Origin: Fibrobacter sp. UWEL
GTDB lineage: Bacteria > Fibrobacterota > Fibrobacteria > Fibrobacterales > Fibrobacteraceae
Assembly (NCBI RefSeq): GCF_900142535.1
Contig: NZ_FRBE01000007.1
Span: 1-64,000, forward strand
DNA length: 64,000 bases
Reading direction: 5' to 3'
Positions 51,592 through 60,810 of this stretch are shown here, in pieces; positions within the stretch are counted from its first letter, which is position 1, and every line of letters begins with the position of its first letter. Below the pieces are notes generated by a model. It saw only the letters and a list, made by a program, of their open reading frames with translations, ran no database searches and was not told the DNA's origin. The position numbers and the translations under genes were made by a program.

Positions 51592-53252
51592 AATACCTAA
51601 CCTGGCTATGGCGTAACTCCCGGGGTGAACGCATCAATATGAGCGTTCGCGTTATGGTGGGCGTCCTCCAGGTTGCCGCTGGGCTGTTGACGATCTGGCT
51701 CAGCAAGAAATTTATTGACGAAACCATCCGGACGGGAACGGACCAGGAAATTGTCCAGATGGTCGCCCTCCTGGTGGGAACTGTAGTTGCCAGCGTTTTC
51801 ATGCGGCAGCTGAATTATTACCTGAACATCAAGAGCGTGACCCGAGGGGCAAACCGCCTGAGGGCCGATGTATTCCGGAAAATTTTCCTGCGGAAACTAT
51901 TCTGCAAGGAAGCCCTACACTCCGGCGACGTATCCTCCCGAGTAATGAAGGATGTGGAAACCGCCTGCGATGTGACCTTCGAGAAATTACCCCAGATAGT
52001 TGTTACCACCGTGCAGCTGGTAGGTGCCTTCCTGATGATGCGCTGGTTTGACCCGCGGCTGGCCTGGGCGCTGTTGCTGACGACGCCCGTGGTACTAGCC
52101 CTAGGGAAGCTGATTGCCAAGCGCCTGCGGAAAATGACCGCGGAAATCCGCGAAAGCGAAAGCCGCATCCAGATGCACGTTCAGGAATGTGCGGAACACG
52201 ACGTACTGATCCGCGCCATGGGCAGTGAAAATTTTGTAGGCGACCTGCTAAGCGAAAAACAGAATTACCTGATGGGCCGCGTGGTCAAGCGAAGCCGCTT
52301 TACGGTCATCGTAAGAATTTTAATGGGACTTGCATTTAGTTTGGGATATATCGTCGCCTTCGTGTGGGGCGGCATCGGGCTTCGTCACGGCGCCATTACC
52401 TTCGGCGTCATGACCTCTTTCCTGCAGCTGGTAGGGCAAATCCAGCATCCCATCTTTAGCCTGCTAAATGCGGCGCCTCAGATGATTCACGCCACCGCAA
52501 GCATTGACCGAATCCAGGAAATATCTTCTAGTGATTGCGAGTTGATCGCAGGTGATCGCGGGTCTGCAGCAAGTGGTCTCGGGTCTGCCGCAGGTAAGGA
52601 CGGCGTCGCCGTCCGCTTCGAAAACGTCACCTTCGGGTACGATGAAAACAGGACCATTCTGGATAATATCAATCTGGAATTCAAGTCCGGCAGTAAGGTG
52701 GCCCTCATGGGTGAAACCGGCGCCGGCAAGACAACCCTGTTCAGGTTGATGTTGGGATTTGTAAAGCCCCTCTCGGGATCTGTTCAAGTCTACCACACCG
52801 CCGGCAGTGCAGCAACTTCAAGAGAATCCGTCGCGGGGGTCGCGACTCGCAGCCACTTCGTCTTTGTCCCTCAGGGGAATTCCCTCATGAGCGGATCCAT
52901 CCGGCTGAATCTCCAGATGGCAAATCCCCAAGCGTCCCTACAGGAGATGGAAACGGCGCTTCATAATGCATGCGCCGACTTCGTGAAGGATCTTCCCGCA
53001 GGTTTAGATACTGAAATTGGCGAAAGAGGTTACGGCCTCAGTGAAGGTCAGGCCCAGCGAATTGCTGTGGCCCGCGGCCTCCTGCAAGAGGGAAGTATTA
53101 TGCTGCTGGACGAAATCAGCGCCTCTCTGGATGCCGAAACCGAACAGGAAATGTACAGCAGAATCTTCAAGGCCTATCCCAACAAGACCATGATCTTCAT
53201 TACCCATCGGGATGCCGTCTGCAAACTCTGCGACGAAACCGTCAAGCTGTAA
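51588..53252 (+). CDS. ABC transporter, fused permease and ATPase
   Basis: This 554-aa exporter half has an N-terminal membrane domain (hydrophobic segments at about 16-37, 62-80, 145-165, 240-262, 270-290) and an ABC ATPase: Walker A 'MGETGAGKTT' (about 374), Q-loop 'FVFVPQGNS' (about 425), a degenerate signature 'YGLSEGQAQR' (about 483) and Walker B 'IMLLDEISASLD' (about 504-515), then H-loop 'FITHRD'. No peptidase C39 domain is present, so processing would rely on the S26-like neighbour. Two low-complexity Ala/Gly/Ser insertions (about 312-335 and 400-420) are unusual for this family. Confidence 0.85.
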   Translation: MKYLTWLWRNSRGERINMSVRVMVGVLQVAAGLLTIWLSKKFIDETIRTGTDQEIVQMVALLVGTVVASVFMRQLNYYLNIKSVTRGANRLRADVFRKIFLRKLFCKEALHSGDVSSRVMKDVETACDVTFEKLPQIVVTTVQLVGAFLMMRWFDPRLAWALLLTTPVVLALGKLIAKRLRKMTAEIRESESRIQMHVQECAEHDVLIRAMGSENFVGDLLSEKQNYLMGRVVKRSRFTVIVRILMGLAFSLGYIVAFVWGGIGLRHGAITFGVMTSFLQLVGQIQHPIFSLLNAAPQMIHATASIDRIQEISSSDCELIAGDRGSAASGLGSAAGKDGVAVRFENVTFGYDENRTILDNINLEFKSGSKVALMGETGAGKTTLFRLMLGFVKPLSGSVQVYHTAGSAATSRESVAGVATRSHFVFVPQGNSLMSGSIRLNLQMANPQASLQEMETALHNACADFVKDLPAGLDTEIGERGYGLSEGQAQRIAVARGLLQEGSIMLLDEISASLDAETEQEMYSRIFKAYPNKTMIFITHRDAVCKLCDETVKL

Positions 53253-53263
53253 CCCCCTCAGAC

Positions 53264-53384
53264 AAAAAAAGGCAAGCTAAACTGGCTAAAGCCAGTGAAG
53301 GCGCAGCTCTTTTTTGGGGGGTCCAGGGGGGCAGAGCCCCCTTGCATCTAAAAAAAGAACATCCCGATTACTCGGGATGTTCTT
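53264..53384. terminator. Two successive bidirectional hairpins after the ABC gene
   Basis: An A7-GGC…T6 nested structure with CTGGC/GCCAG (53264-53318), related to that at 41641, then a perfect 13-bp stem AAGAACATCCCGA / TCGGGATGTTCTT (53355-53384) flanked by A and T runs. Between them is a 'ggggggcagagccccc' hairpin element. They serve the convergent ABC and GH30 genes. Confidence 0.8.
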
Positions 53385-53420
53385 TTGGTATTTGGTGTTT
53401 TGGTTTATGGAAATTCTTGA

Positions 53421-55562
53421 TTACTTCACGTTCACGCGAGCAGTCATACCTTCGGACTTCACCAGGTAGGAGCCAGCATTCTTAACAAGAGCGGAAGTCT
53501 TCTTCTGGATGTCTGCAGTGCCCATGGCCTGGAATTCACCCATCAAGTTACCGTTCAGGTCAAACACGCTGTAGTTACGAACGCCAGACACGTTGAAGTT
53601 CACATTTGCAATGCTCAGGCCCGGATCCGGGTTGTTCGGCTGTTCCGTTACTTCACCCGGTTCAGGATCGGTAGCGTCCTTACCTTCGACGAAGGTAAAG
53701 TAATCCACGTCCATCCAGTCGCCAGTGACCTGGAAGCGCATAATGTGCTTGCCGGCGGTGAGGGAAACATTTCTCTGGACCTTGCCGAATTCATCGAAAT
53801 CGCCTTCGGTTGCAGTTACCGTCTTGGGAACCACGATAGTATCCGTAATGGCCTTGTTATCCATAAGCATCTGGAAGCTTGCTGTACCATTGCTGGAAGC
53901 CACGTAGGCAAACATGGTATAGTCACCAGTCTTCTTGACGTCCACGGTGTATTCCAGCCATTCGCCAGCGCGGTTGTAACCAATCACGGTGCCAAACTTC
54001 TTGTCATAAACATCGACGGGAGTATCCTTGCGGTATTCGCTCTTACCCTGGTTATCAGAATCAGTATCGTAGTAAGAAGCATTGCTGTTGCCGTTTTCGT
54101 CCTTGCCGGAGCCCGGAATGTCGAAGTCTTCGGCCTGGATCTTACCAGGAATTGCCCACGGAGTCTTAGTGTCGTTAAAGGGTTCCTGAGGAACAACCAC
54201 CTGGGGGCCAACGCCAACCAAGGTCACGATACAGTCCTTATTGGTAGCACCAGATTCCATGGTGATGGTCACGGTACCATTCTTTGCTTCCACTTCGCCT
54301 TCGTACTTGGCGTTCTTAGCTTCGGAAGTGGTATACACATGGAAGCTTTCGATGGTGGAACCAGGAACGTTAATCGTGACACTCTTGGAGTTCTTGTAAT
54401 CGCGGTTTACGAGAACCACGATAGTGCTATCGCCATCGGCACTCTTGTAAGCAGAAGCGAACAGGTTTGCCTCGGGATTAGCAGTTGCGCCTACACGCAC
54501 TGCCCCCGGGCGAACAAAGCGGGCGTACTGAGAGAGAACGTAGCCACGCTTAGAAACCTTGCCGATTTCGTTCGTAGGAATGGAAAGTTTGTTGCCGAAA
54601 TCCTTTTCCATGATCAGGCCGTAGCAACGACGGATATACCACCAGGTGTACTGGCTGAAATTGCCCACAACAAGGCCGCGGTGAATTTCGTAAGCCACGT
54701 CCATGGCGCGGACAGTATCCTTCTTTGCGGCGGTAGCCTGGTCACCGGTCACCATCACAGTACGCCAGTAGTTACCACTGCCCTGGCTTTCGGTATAGTG
54801 TTCGGTCATCCAGCGTTCCACCTTCTTCTGGTCAGCGAGAGAATACTGGAAGAAGTTATCGCCAGTAGATGCCACCATGGCGTAGAAGTGAGCACCAAGA
54901 ATATCCCAGTTCTTCAATGCGCTTGCATCATTCAGAACCTTGTCGTACATATTCTTTGCGTATGCAAAAGACTCGGTAGAAATCACCTTGGTGCCGTTCT
55001 TACGCATCTGATCGGCATAGTTCTTGGTGAAGTTGTAAATTTCGTCTGCAGACCAGCAAGCCCATTCAGAACACCAGTCCGGTTCGTTACTGATAGAAAT
55101 TGCATACAGGGGAACGCCCTGGTTCTTCATGTATGCGGAGAATTCATTCAGATGGTCCACATACTTCTGATAGTTGCTGGCGGCGATATGCTGGTTGCCA
55201 CCTGCGAATTCAGACGTCCAGGGAGTTGCATAAAGAATAAAGTCATCGCCGGCTACAGCCTTAGCAGCCTTAGCTGCGGCAACTTCCTTGTTAAAGTCAT
55301 TGGAACTTGCATACACCGGAATACGAAGGGTATTCAAGCCGATCTGGCCATCGCCGGTACCAAAGGCAAGCTTCGCATCGGCTTCGGAAAGACCGCCGCC
55401 ACCCTGCCACTGGTTATGAACCATGCCACCAAAGCCACGGATGACCTGGTGTTCTTCGCTCAAATCTACATTAACAGTTGCTGCGTTGGAGAGGCCAAAG
55501 AGGCCAGCAATCAGGCTTGCGCCCAAAACAAAGCGGCTTACGCCGTTCTTATAATCTTTCAT
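53421..55562 (-). CDS. Secreted GH30 glucuronoxylanase-like enzyme with CBM6
   Basis: This protein of about 713 aa has a signal peptide (…LFGLSNA) and a GH30 (β/α)8 domain: 'QVIRGFGGM' at the start, acid/base E in 'SISNEPDWCSEW' (about 157) and nucleophile E in 'WMTEHYTES' (about 249). The side β-sandwich follows, then a CBM6 (about 470-620). The tail is 'VFDLNGNLMGEF…GSYLVKSEG'. The pattern resembles subfamily 8, which cleaves xylan next to glucuronic acid side groups. The start at 55562 (a GTG two codons upstream is possible) follows a weak GGGATG site. The shared palindrome lies 86 bp upstream. Confidence 0.88.
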   Translation of the reverse strand: MKDYKNGVSRFVLGASLIAGLFGLSNAATVNVDLSEEHQVIRGFGGMVHNQWQGGGGLSEADAKLAFGTGDGQIGLNTLRIPVYASSNDFNKEVAAAKAAKAVAGDDFILYATPWTSEFAGGNQHIAASNYQKYVDHLNEFSAYMKNQGVPLYAISISNEPDWCSEWACWSADEIYNFTKNYADQMRKNGTKVISTESFAYAKNMYDKVLNDASALKNWDILGAHFYAMVASTGDNFFQYSLADQKKVERWMTEHYTESQGSGNYWRTVMVTGDQATAAKKDTVRAMDVAYEIHRGLVVGNFSQYTWWYIRRCYGLIMEKDFGNKLSIPTNEIGKVSKRGYVLSQYARFVRPGAVRVGATANPEANLFASAYKSADGDSTIVVLVNRDYKNSKSVTINVPGSTIESFHVYTTSEAKNAKYEGEVEAKNGTVTITMESGATNKDCIVTLVGVGPQVVVPQEPFNDTKTPWAIPGKIQAEDFDIPGSGKDENGNSNASYYDTDSDNQGKSEYRKDTPVDVYDKKFGTVIGYNRAGEWLEYTVDVKKTGDYTMFAYVASSNGTASFQMLMDNKAITDTIVVPKTVTATEGDFDEFGKVQRNVSLTAGKHIMRFQVTGDWMDVDYFTFVEGKDATDPEPGEVTEQPNNPDPGLSIANVNFNVSGVRNYSVFDLNGNLMGEFQAMGTADIQKKTSALVKNAGSYLVKSEGMTARVNVK

Positions 55563-55647
55563 AATCACATCCCATAATGGTCACCACAACCACTACTCTA
55601 AAGATATCCTCATCCAAACAAAACCGAATACTCCAACGTGGAATCGC

Positions 55648-55666
55648 CATGGACAATTTATCCACA
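55648..55666. promoter_or_regulatory. Shared palindrome, site 5 (upstream of GH30)
   Basis: CATGGAC-AATTT-ATCCACA, 86 bp upstream of the GH30 start codon. Confidence 0.7.
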
Positions 55667-55692
55667 GGTGCAGCCCGCCCGTATTAAACACA

Positions 55693-55722
55693 GAAAGCCT
55701 CCCGAGTTCTCGGGAAGCTTTC
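55693..55722 (-). terminator. Terminator of GH43 (B)
   Basis: 14-bp stem GAAAGCcTCCCGAG / CTCGGGAaGCTTTC (one mismatch pair, TT loop) about 55 bp after the GH43 stop. Confidence 0.6.
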
Positions 55723-55777
55723 CATTTGGGATGTGTTATGGAGTTTTTTTGGCCTTTTCAGCCTAAATTCGCCATTT

Positions 55778-58090
55778 TTAACGTACGGAACGTACCTTGG
55801 AAACCAAGCCCGTTGCCACATTGCGGATCAGGTTCACGCCCTGGACCTTTTCTGCAGCAGGAGACTTCTGCCACATTGCAGCAGCATCCGCCATGGAGGA
55901 AGCAAACAGATCAGCAACCTTATTGCCATGAATATCGAATACCTGGAAATGGGTCTTACCCTGGGCATTCAGCATCATGTTCTGGCCAATAACGGTCGTG
56001 TTGGTATCCGGATCTGCAACAGGATCGGTACCTCCAATGGGAGCGTCGTCCTTGGCATCCTTACCCTTTACGAAGTTGAAGTAGTCCACATCGAACCAGT
56101 CTGCAGTTGCAGTAAAGCGCAAGATGTGTTCACCCTTGGTAAGGCTTACATTGGCGCTGACCTTATTGTAATCGTCAAAGTTCTGAGCGTCGTCTTCACC
56201 CTTCTTGTTTGCAGGTACGGTAACATCAGAGGTAATGTCCTTGCCGTCCATGGAGAGCTTGAAGCTAGAGCCGCCATCAGAAGCCACTGCAGCAAACATA
56301 GTGTAGTCACCATCTTCTGCAACGTTCACGGTGTATTCCAACCATTCGTCCTTCTTGATGTAGCCCACTACCAGCTTGTCGCCAGACTTCTTGTAGATAT
56401 CTACGCCCGTACCGTCACGATACTTGGAGCATTCAGCTTCCTTGCCTGTATCGGTGCAGGAGTGGTTATCGGAATCATCGTCATAATAAGACTTCAGGTC
56501 AGAACCCTTGCCGGTACCCGGAACGTCGAAGTTTTCTGCTTCAATCTTACCAGGAATAGCCCAGGCCTTGCCATCGTTACCGAAAGTGGACTGGGGAGTA
56601 GGCGGAGTAGTACCGCTACCTTCGAAGCCCCAGTTCAGGATAGCCATGGTAGAGTCCTGAGAGCCCTTGAACACAAGGAACAGCTGGTCCACAATGCCAG
56701 AGAGGCCGTCCACATCGCACTTGGTTTCTGCGTAGGTGGTCTTGGAGCTGGTCTTAGCAAGAGTACAAGTGCCAGCCAGGGTACCAGTTGCAGAGCCCTT
56801 ATGGATTTCAATCTTGTTGTTATCGGCAGTACTTGCGGCTTCTACAGTAAAGCCAGTTGCACCGGTACCGAAGTCAACGCCAGACACGCGGATCCAGGAT
56901 TCCTTGGTAGAGAGCGGCAGCAGGACACTTGCGGAAACCTTACCCGGAGACCACAGAGAACGGCTACGGACACCCTTCTGCTTGGAGCTGGTCAAAGCCG
57001 GATACCAATCATAAGGATCGAAGTTTTCAATCTGTTCAGGACCTTCGTTGGTGCAAACCACCTGCTTGATGGTACCGTCGGCATTGTAGAACATTTCGTC
57101 GACGGAAACGCTACGGTGGTAGCCTTCATTCGGCTTCGGCTGACCATCGTCTGCCGGGATGATTTCCAGGCCGTCGTGGCCCTTAGCAATACGGCGGTCA
57201 TGGTAAACCACATAGGAATGGCCCTTAAATTCTGCAATACCATGATGGTTGTTGTTACCGTTAATGCTCCTGCCATTCATGCTGGGGTCGCCCAGAATGG
57301 TGCCCTTCCAAGTAAAGGGTCCCATGGGGCTATCGCCAATACCGTAGTCAATAGTAGGAGCACCCTGCTGCCAACCAGTACTGTAGGAGAAGTAATACTT
57401 CTTGTTGTGCTTATGGATGTAGGAAGCTTCCAGCATCTTACGGGTAGAAAGGCCATTCACCTTCACATGGGAGCCATTGCCCACAGGAGCGTCCTTGGCA
57501 TCGTTCAGTTTCACAACGTCAAAGTTATCGGTGTTCGGACGGCTAGTGCTTTCGCCACCACCCCATGTAACGTAGGTAGTTCCATCGTCATCGATGAAAA
57601 TACCCGGGTCAAAACACCAGGAAACGCCATCACAGCCAATGATGCCGCTACCGCCAATCAGCTTGGACTTGCCCTGGCCAACAGCATTGGTCCAAGGACC
57701 TTCAATGCCATCAGCCTTGATATAACCAATACCGCCGCCACCGCCATCGGGGAACACGATATAGAGTTTACCAGTCTTGGGATCGGATGCAATACCAGAA
57801 GCCCAAATAGCACCAATGCCGTTAATCTGACGGGAGTCATAAATGATACCGAAGTCAGTCCAGTTCTGCATATCCTTAGAACGGAAGCCATAAAGAGCAT
57901 AGATCTTATAGCCATCGGAGTTATACGGAGCCGGGTCATCGGAGTCGGTGATGATGTAGAAATATTCATCATCAGCAGCTGCACCGGGGTCAGCTAGATA
58001 GTGGTAAGTGGAAATCGGATTATAAGCCAATCCGAACGTTGCTAGGCCCGCAGTAAGGCAGGCGCCACATACTTTCTTAAAAGTATTCAT
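55778..58090 (-). CDS. Secreted GH43 arabinofuranosidase/xylosidase with two CBM6-like modules (B)
   Basis: This 770-aa protein has a signal peptide (…ATFGLA) and a GH43 domain opening 'YHYLADPGAAADDEYFYI' (catalytic D at about 33), 'CFDPGIFIDDDGTTYV' (about 167) and 'MLEASYIHKHNKKYYFSYS' (acid E, about 225). The first CBM6-like module is 'GVRSRSLWSPGKV…LNWGFEG' (about 365-495). A second CBM6 (about 510-680) opens 'IPGKIEAENFDVPG' and ends near DVDYFNF. The tail is 'VFDIHGNKVADLFAS…VNLIRN'. It is a tandem duplicate of the gene at 58316. Substrate is probably arabinoxylan. The shared palindrome lies 111 bp upstream. Confidence 0.88.
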   Translation of the reverse strand: MNTFKKVCGACLTAGLATFGLAYNPISTYHYLADPGAAADDEYFYIITDSDDPAPYNSDGYKIYALYGFRSKDMQNWTDFGIIYDSRQINGIGAIWASGIASDPKTGKLYIVFPDGGGGGIGYIKADGIEGPWTNAVGQGKSKLIGGSGIIGCDGVSWCFDPGIFIDDDGTTYVTWGGGESTSRPNTDNFDVVKLNDAKDAPVGNGSHVKVNGLSTRKMLEASYIHKHNKKYYFSYSTGWQQGAPTIDYGIGDSPMGPFTWKGTILGDPSMNGRSINGNNNHHGIAEFKGHSYVVYHDRRIAKGHDGLEIIPADDGQPKPNEGYHRSVSVDEMFYNADGTIKQVVCTNEGPEQIENFDPYDWYPALTSSKQKGVRSRSLWSPGKVSASVLLPLSTKESWIRVSGVDFGTGATGFTVEAASTADNNKIEIHKGSATGTLAGTCTLAKTSSKTTYAETKCDVDGLSGIVDQLFLVFKGSQDSTMAILNWGFEGSGTTPPTPQSTFGNDGKAWAIPGKIEAENFDVPGTGKGSDLKSYYDDDSDNHSCTDTGKEAECSKYRDGTGVDIYKKSGDKLVVGYIKKDEWLEYTVNVAEDGDYTMFAAVASDGGSSFKLSMDGKDITSDVTVPANKKGEDDAQNFDDYNKVSANVSLTKGEHILRFTATADWFDVDYFNFVKGKDAKDDAPIGGTDPVADPDTNTTVIGQNMMLNAQGKTHFQVFDIHGNKVADLFASSMADAAAMWQKSPAAEKVQGVNLIRNVATGLVSKVRSVR

Positions 58091-58200
58091 ATGTCCATCC
58101 CATTTTTTTCTGAACGAACCCGTTCAGATTAGTTTCTACATCACACCAATCATAAATTACATCCCCCGTACAGGATTTCATATACGTTTTCAAGAGGTAA

Positions 58201-58219
58201 TATGGATTTTTTATCCATA
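58201..58219. promoter_or_regulatory. Shared palindrome, site 6 (upstream of GH43 B)
   Basis: Perfect palindrome TATGGAT-TTTTT-ATCCATA, 111 bp upstream of the start. Confidence 0.75.
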
Positions 58220-58260
58220 AGAGAAAATCCCGTATTTTTTCAAAAAACGGCCTTCTAGCA

Positions 58261-58296
58261 AAAAACGCCCTGTTCCTATTACAGAACAGAGCGTCA
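58261..58296 (-). terminator. Terminator of GH43 (C)
   Basis: Minus strand GACGCTCTGTTC…GAACAGGGCGT hairpin followed by T6. Confidence 0.75.
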
Positions 58297-58315
58297 AAGG
58301 ATTTATGGAAATTCT

Positions 58316-60589
58316 TTAGCGAATTGCACGCACCTTGGAAACCATACCGGTAGCCTTGTTACGGATCAGGTTCACACCCTGAGCCTTCTTGGCTGCGGAA
58401 GACTTCTGCCACTTCATGGTAGCTTCGGCCATGGTTGCGGCGAATACATCAGCAATCTTGTTACCCTGAATGTCAAAGACTTCGTACTGGGCCATACCCT
58501 GAGCATCAAACTTCACATTCTGGACAACAATTGCATCCTTGCCGCCCTCGAGAGTGCCGTTGGGAGCATTATCTTCGGCATTCTTACCCTTTGCCAGGTT
58601 GAAGTAGTCCAGATCGAACCAGTCTGCGGCAGCAGTAATACGGATGATATTTACGCCAGCCTTCAAGGTAACATTGGTCTTGACCTTGTTGTAGTCACTG
58701 TAGTTTTCTTCACCAGCAGTTGCTGCAGGAACGGTAACTTCGCCAGCGCTTTCACCGTTGACGGAAACCGTGAAGCTGGAGCCACCACTAGAAGCGGCTG
58801 CAACATACATGGTGTAATCACCGGCTTCGGCAGCGTTCACAGAGTATTCAAGCCATTCGCCCTTGTTGATGTAGCCAACAACAATCTGAGTATCACTCTT
58901 CTTGTAAATGTCTACGCCAGTACCATCACGATACTTGGAGCATTCAGCTTCCTTGCCGGTGTCAGTGCAGGAATGATTGTCTGCATCAGCTTCGGAATAG
59001 GAATCGTTGCCTGCGCCATAGCCCGGATCGTCAAAGTCTTCGGCCTGAATAACGCCAGGAACAGCCCAAGGAGTCTTGGTATCGTTATGAGCGGTCTGAG
59101 GTTCCGGTTCACGCTTCTGACCCTGGAATTCCCATTCCAGAAGGCCCATAGTGGAGTCCTTGGAGCCCTTGAACACGAAGAACACCTGGTCAATAACGCC
59201 AGTCAGGCCCTTCATTTCGCAATCATTGTCAGCATAGGTCTGCCAGCTGCCAGTCTTGGTCAGTTCGCAGGTACCAGCCAGAGTACCAGTTTCGCTACCC
59301 GTACGGATTTCAACCTTGTTGCCATCGCCTACGTTTGCAGCCTTGATACGGAGGTTTTCAGCACCCTTACCGAAATCAACACCAGAAATACGAATCCAGG
59401 AAGTCTTGGTGCCAAGCGGAGTCAGAACATGCTTAACGGCTTCGCCCTTGGTCCAGTCCGTACGGCTACGAATGTTACGCTGCTTGGAGCTGGTGAGAGC
59501 CTTGTAAGTTCTGAGAGCGTCAAAGTTCTTGATCTGCTTAGGTCCTTCGCGGGTGAAGGAAAGCTTGTTCATCTTGTCGCCAGACCAGGTCAGCTCATCA
59601 ATGGAAACGCTTCTGTGGTTTTCCTTGTTGGGGCTGTTGGTGCAGACACCGGCCTGAGTACAGGAACCCGGATGTTCGTCGGCAGTGACAAGACGGCGAT
59701 CATGGTACACAGCATACCACTTGCCCTTGAATTCAGCAAAGCCCTGATGGTTGTTACCACCTTCGTTATGGGCATCAGGTACAGCGGAAATACCCGGAAT
59801 CACGGTACCCACGAAAGTGTAGGGGCCAGTGATGCTATTGGAATAGCCATAGTCGATCACCTGAGGCAGAGTGTTAAAGCTCAAGTAGTAGGTGTTATCC
59901 TTCTTATGGATATAGGGAGCTTCAAAGGAACCCGGCGCCTCGATACGCTTGAGAGAGTTCTTGTCAAAGGTAATCTTGCCGTTATTGTCGGTAAACTTGA
60001 TAATATCCAGGTTGTTACCGTACTTGCGCTTGTCGTTTTCGCCACCGCCGAAAATCACGTAGCCAGTGCCGTCTTCTTCGATGAAAATACCCGGGTCGAA
60101 GCAGTGAGCGATATCGTCGCAACCGCCAATGAAGCTGGAGCCATAGTGGGCGGCAATGTAGTTCACGCCGTGAGTTTCCTTGACAGGATCCTTATAGGGG
60201 CCAGCAATATTGTCGGCAGTGATCATGCCCACGCCGCTAGCGCCGTTGGGGTAAACGATGTAAATACGGCCCTTGTGGACGGCAATACCAGAAGCCCAAG
60301 TGTTATTGGGATAATCACCAAATTCACGCTTGGAACGGAAAATCATACCGTGGTCGGTCCAGTTCTTCATATCTTCAGAAGAGAAGGCGTTCAAGCCCAC
60401 GATATCGTAATCGTAGTTCTTCTGAGGGGAATAGTCATCCACGTCGGTCAAGACATAGAAGGTATCACCATCGGAGGCCGCAGACGGGTCTGCCAGATAA
60501 TGATAGGTAGAAAGGGGATTGTCAGCCAATCCGAACGTGACAAGACCTGCAGTAAGGCAGGCGCCGCCTACTTTTTTGAAAATATTCAT
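58316..60589 (-). CDS. Secreted GH43 arabinofuranosidase/xylosidase with two CBM6-like modules (C)
   Basis: Paralogue of GH43 (B), about 757 aa, same layout: signal peptide, GH43 with 'YHYLADPSAASDGDTFYV' (D at about 33), 'HCFDPGIFIEEDGTGYV' (about 165) and 'SFEAPYIHKKDNTYYLSF' (acid E, about 221), a first CBM6-like module ('NIRSRTDWTKGEAV…LLEWEFQG'), a second CBM6 opening 'VPGVIQAEDFDDPG', and the tail 'VFDIQGNKIADVFAATMAEA'. I start at MNIFKKVGG (60589), aligned with its sister. Divergence concentrates in surface loops of the catalytic domain, suggesting different side-chain preference. The palindrome lies 95 bp upstream. Confidence 0.88.
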   Translation of the reverse strand: MNIFKKVGGACLTAGLVTFGLADNPLSTYHYLADPSAASDGDTFYVLTDVDDYSPQKNYDYDIVGLNAFSSEDMKNWTDHGMIFRSKREFGDYPNNTWASGIAVHKGRIYIVYPNGASGVGMITADNIAGPYKDPVKETHGVNYIAAHYGSSFIGGCDDIAHCFDPGIFIEEDGTGYVIFGGGENDKRKYGNNLDIIKFTDNNGKITFDKNSLKRIEAPGSFEAPYIHKKDNTYYLSFNTLPQVIDYGYSNSITGPYTFVGTVIPGISAVPDAHNEGGNNHQGFAEFKGKWYAVYHDRRLVTADEHPGSCTQAGVCTNSPNKENHRSVSIDELTWSGDKMNKLSFTREGPKQIKNFDALRTYKALTSSKQRNIRSRTDWTKGEAVKHVLTPLGTKTSWIRISGVDFGKGAENLRIKAANVGDGNKVEIRTGSETGTLAGTCELTKTGSWQTYADNDCEMKGLTGVIDQVFFVFKGSKDSTMGLLEWEFQGQKREPEPQTAHNDTKTPWAVPGVIQAEDFDDPGYGAGNDSYSEADADNHSCTDTGKEAECSKYRDGTGVDIYKKSDTQIVVGYINKGEWLEYSVNAAEAGDYTMYVAAASSGGSSFTVSVNGESAGEVTVPAATAGEENYSDYNKVKTNVTLKAGVNIIRITAAADWFDLDYFNLAKGKNAEDNAPNGTLEGGKDAIVVQNVKFDAQGMAQYEVFDIQGNKIADVFAATMAEATMKWQKSSAAKKAQGVNLIRNKATGMVSKVRAIR

Positions 60590-60683
60590 AAAAAACACAT
60601 CACTCAAATAAGACGGCCCATTCCGCCTCATTTACAAATTTAACCCCCAACCCCCTCATTTCATACCACCATAAAAAAAGTCC

Positions 60684-60702
60684 CATGGACAAAATATCCA
60701 CA
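60684..60702. promoter_or_regulatory. Shared palindrome, site 7 (upstream of GH43 C)
   Basis: CATGGAC-AAAAT-ATCCACA, 95 bp upstream of the start codon. Confidence 0.7.
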
Positions 60703-60740
60703 GGACGTTTCCAAAAATTTAAATAATAAGGCATCCATTT

Positions 60741-60805
60741 TGAGGAGGCGGAGCCCCTTGCGTCTCATAACGTTTGGGAAAGGGGTCTAGGGGGCAGCGC
60801 CCCCT
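60741..60805. repeat. GC-rich 'ggggcagagccccttgcgtct' repeat element
   Basis: Two partial copies ('gaggcggagccccttgcgtct' and 'agggggcagcgccccctacatct') related to 41693-41725 and 53317-53348. The strong GC hairpin may terminate the lipoprotein gene. Confidence 0.55.
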
Positions 60806-60810
60806 ACATC

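Noticed and set aside
53351-53384. Possible CRISPR-like or regulatory palindrome
   Set aside because: It is a perfect 13-bp hairpin flanked by A and T runs between convergent genes, which is a standard bidirectional terminator.
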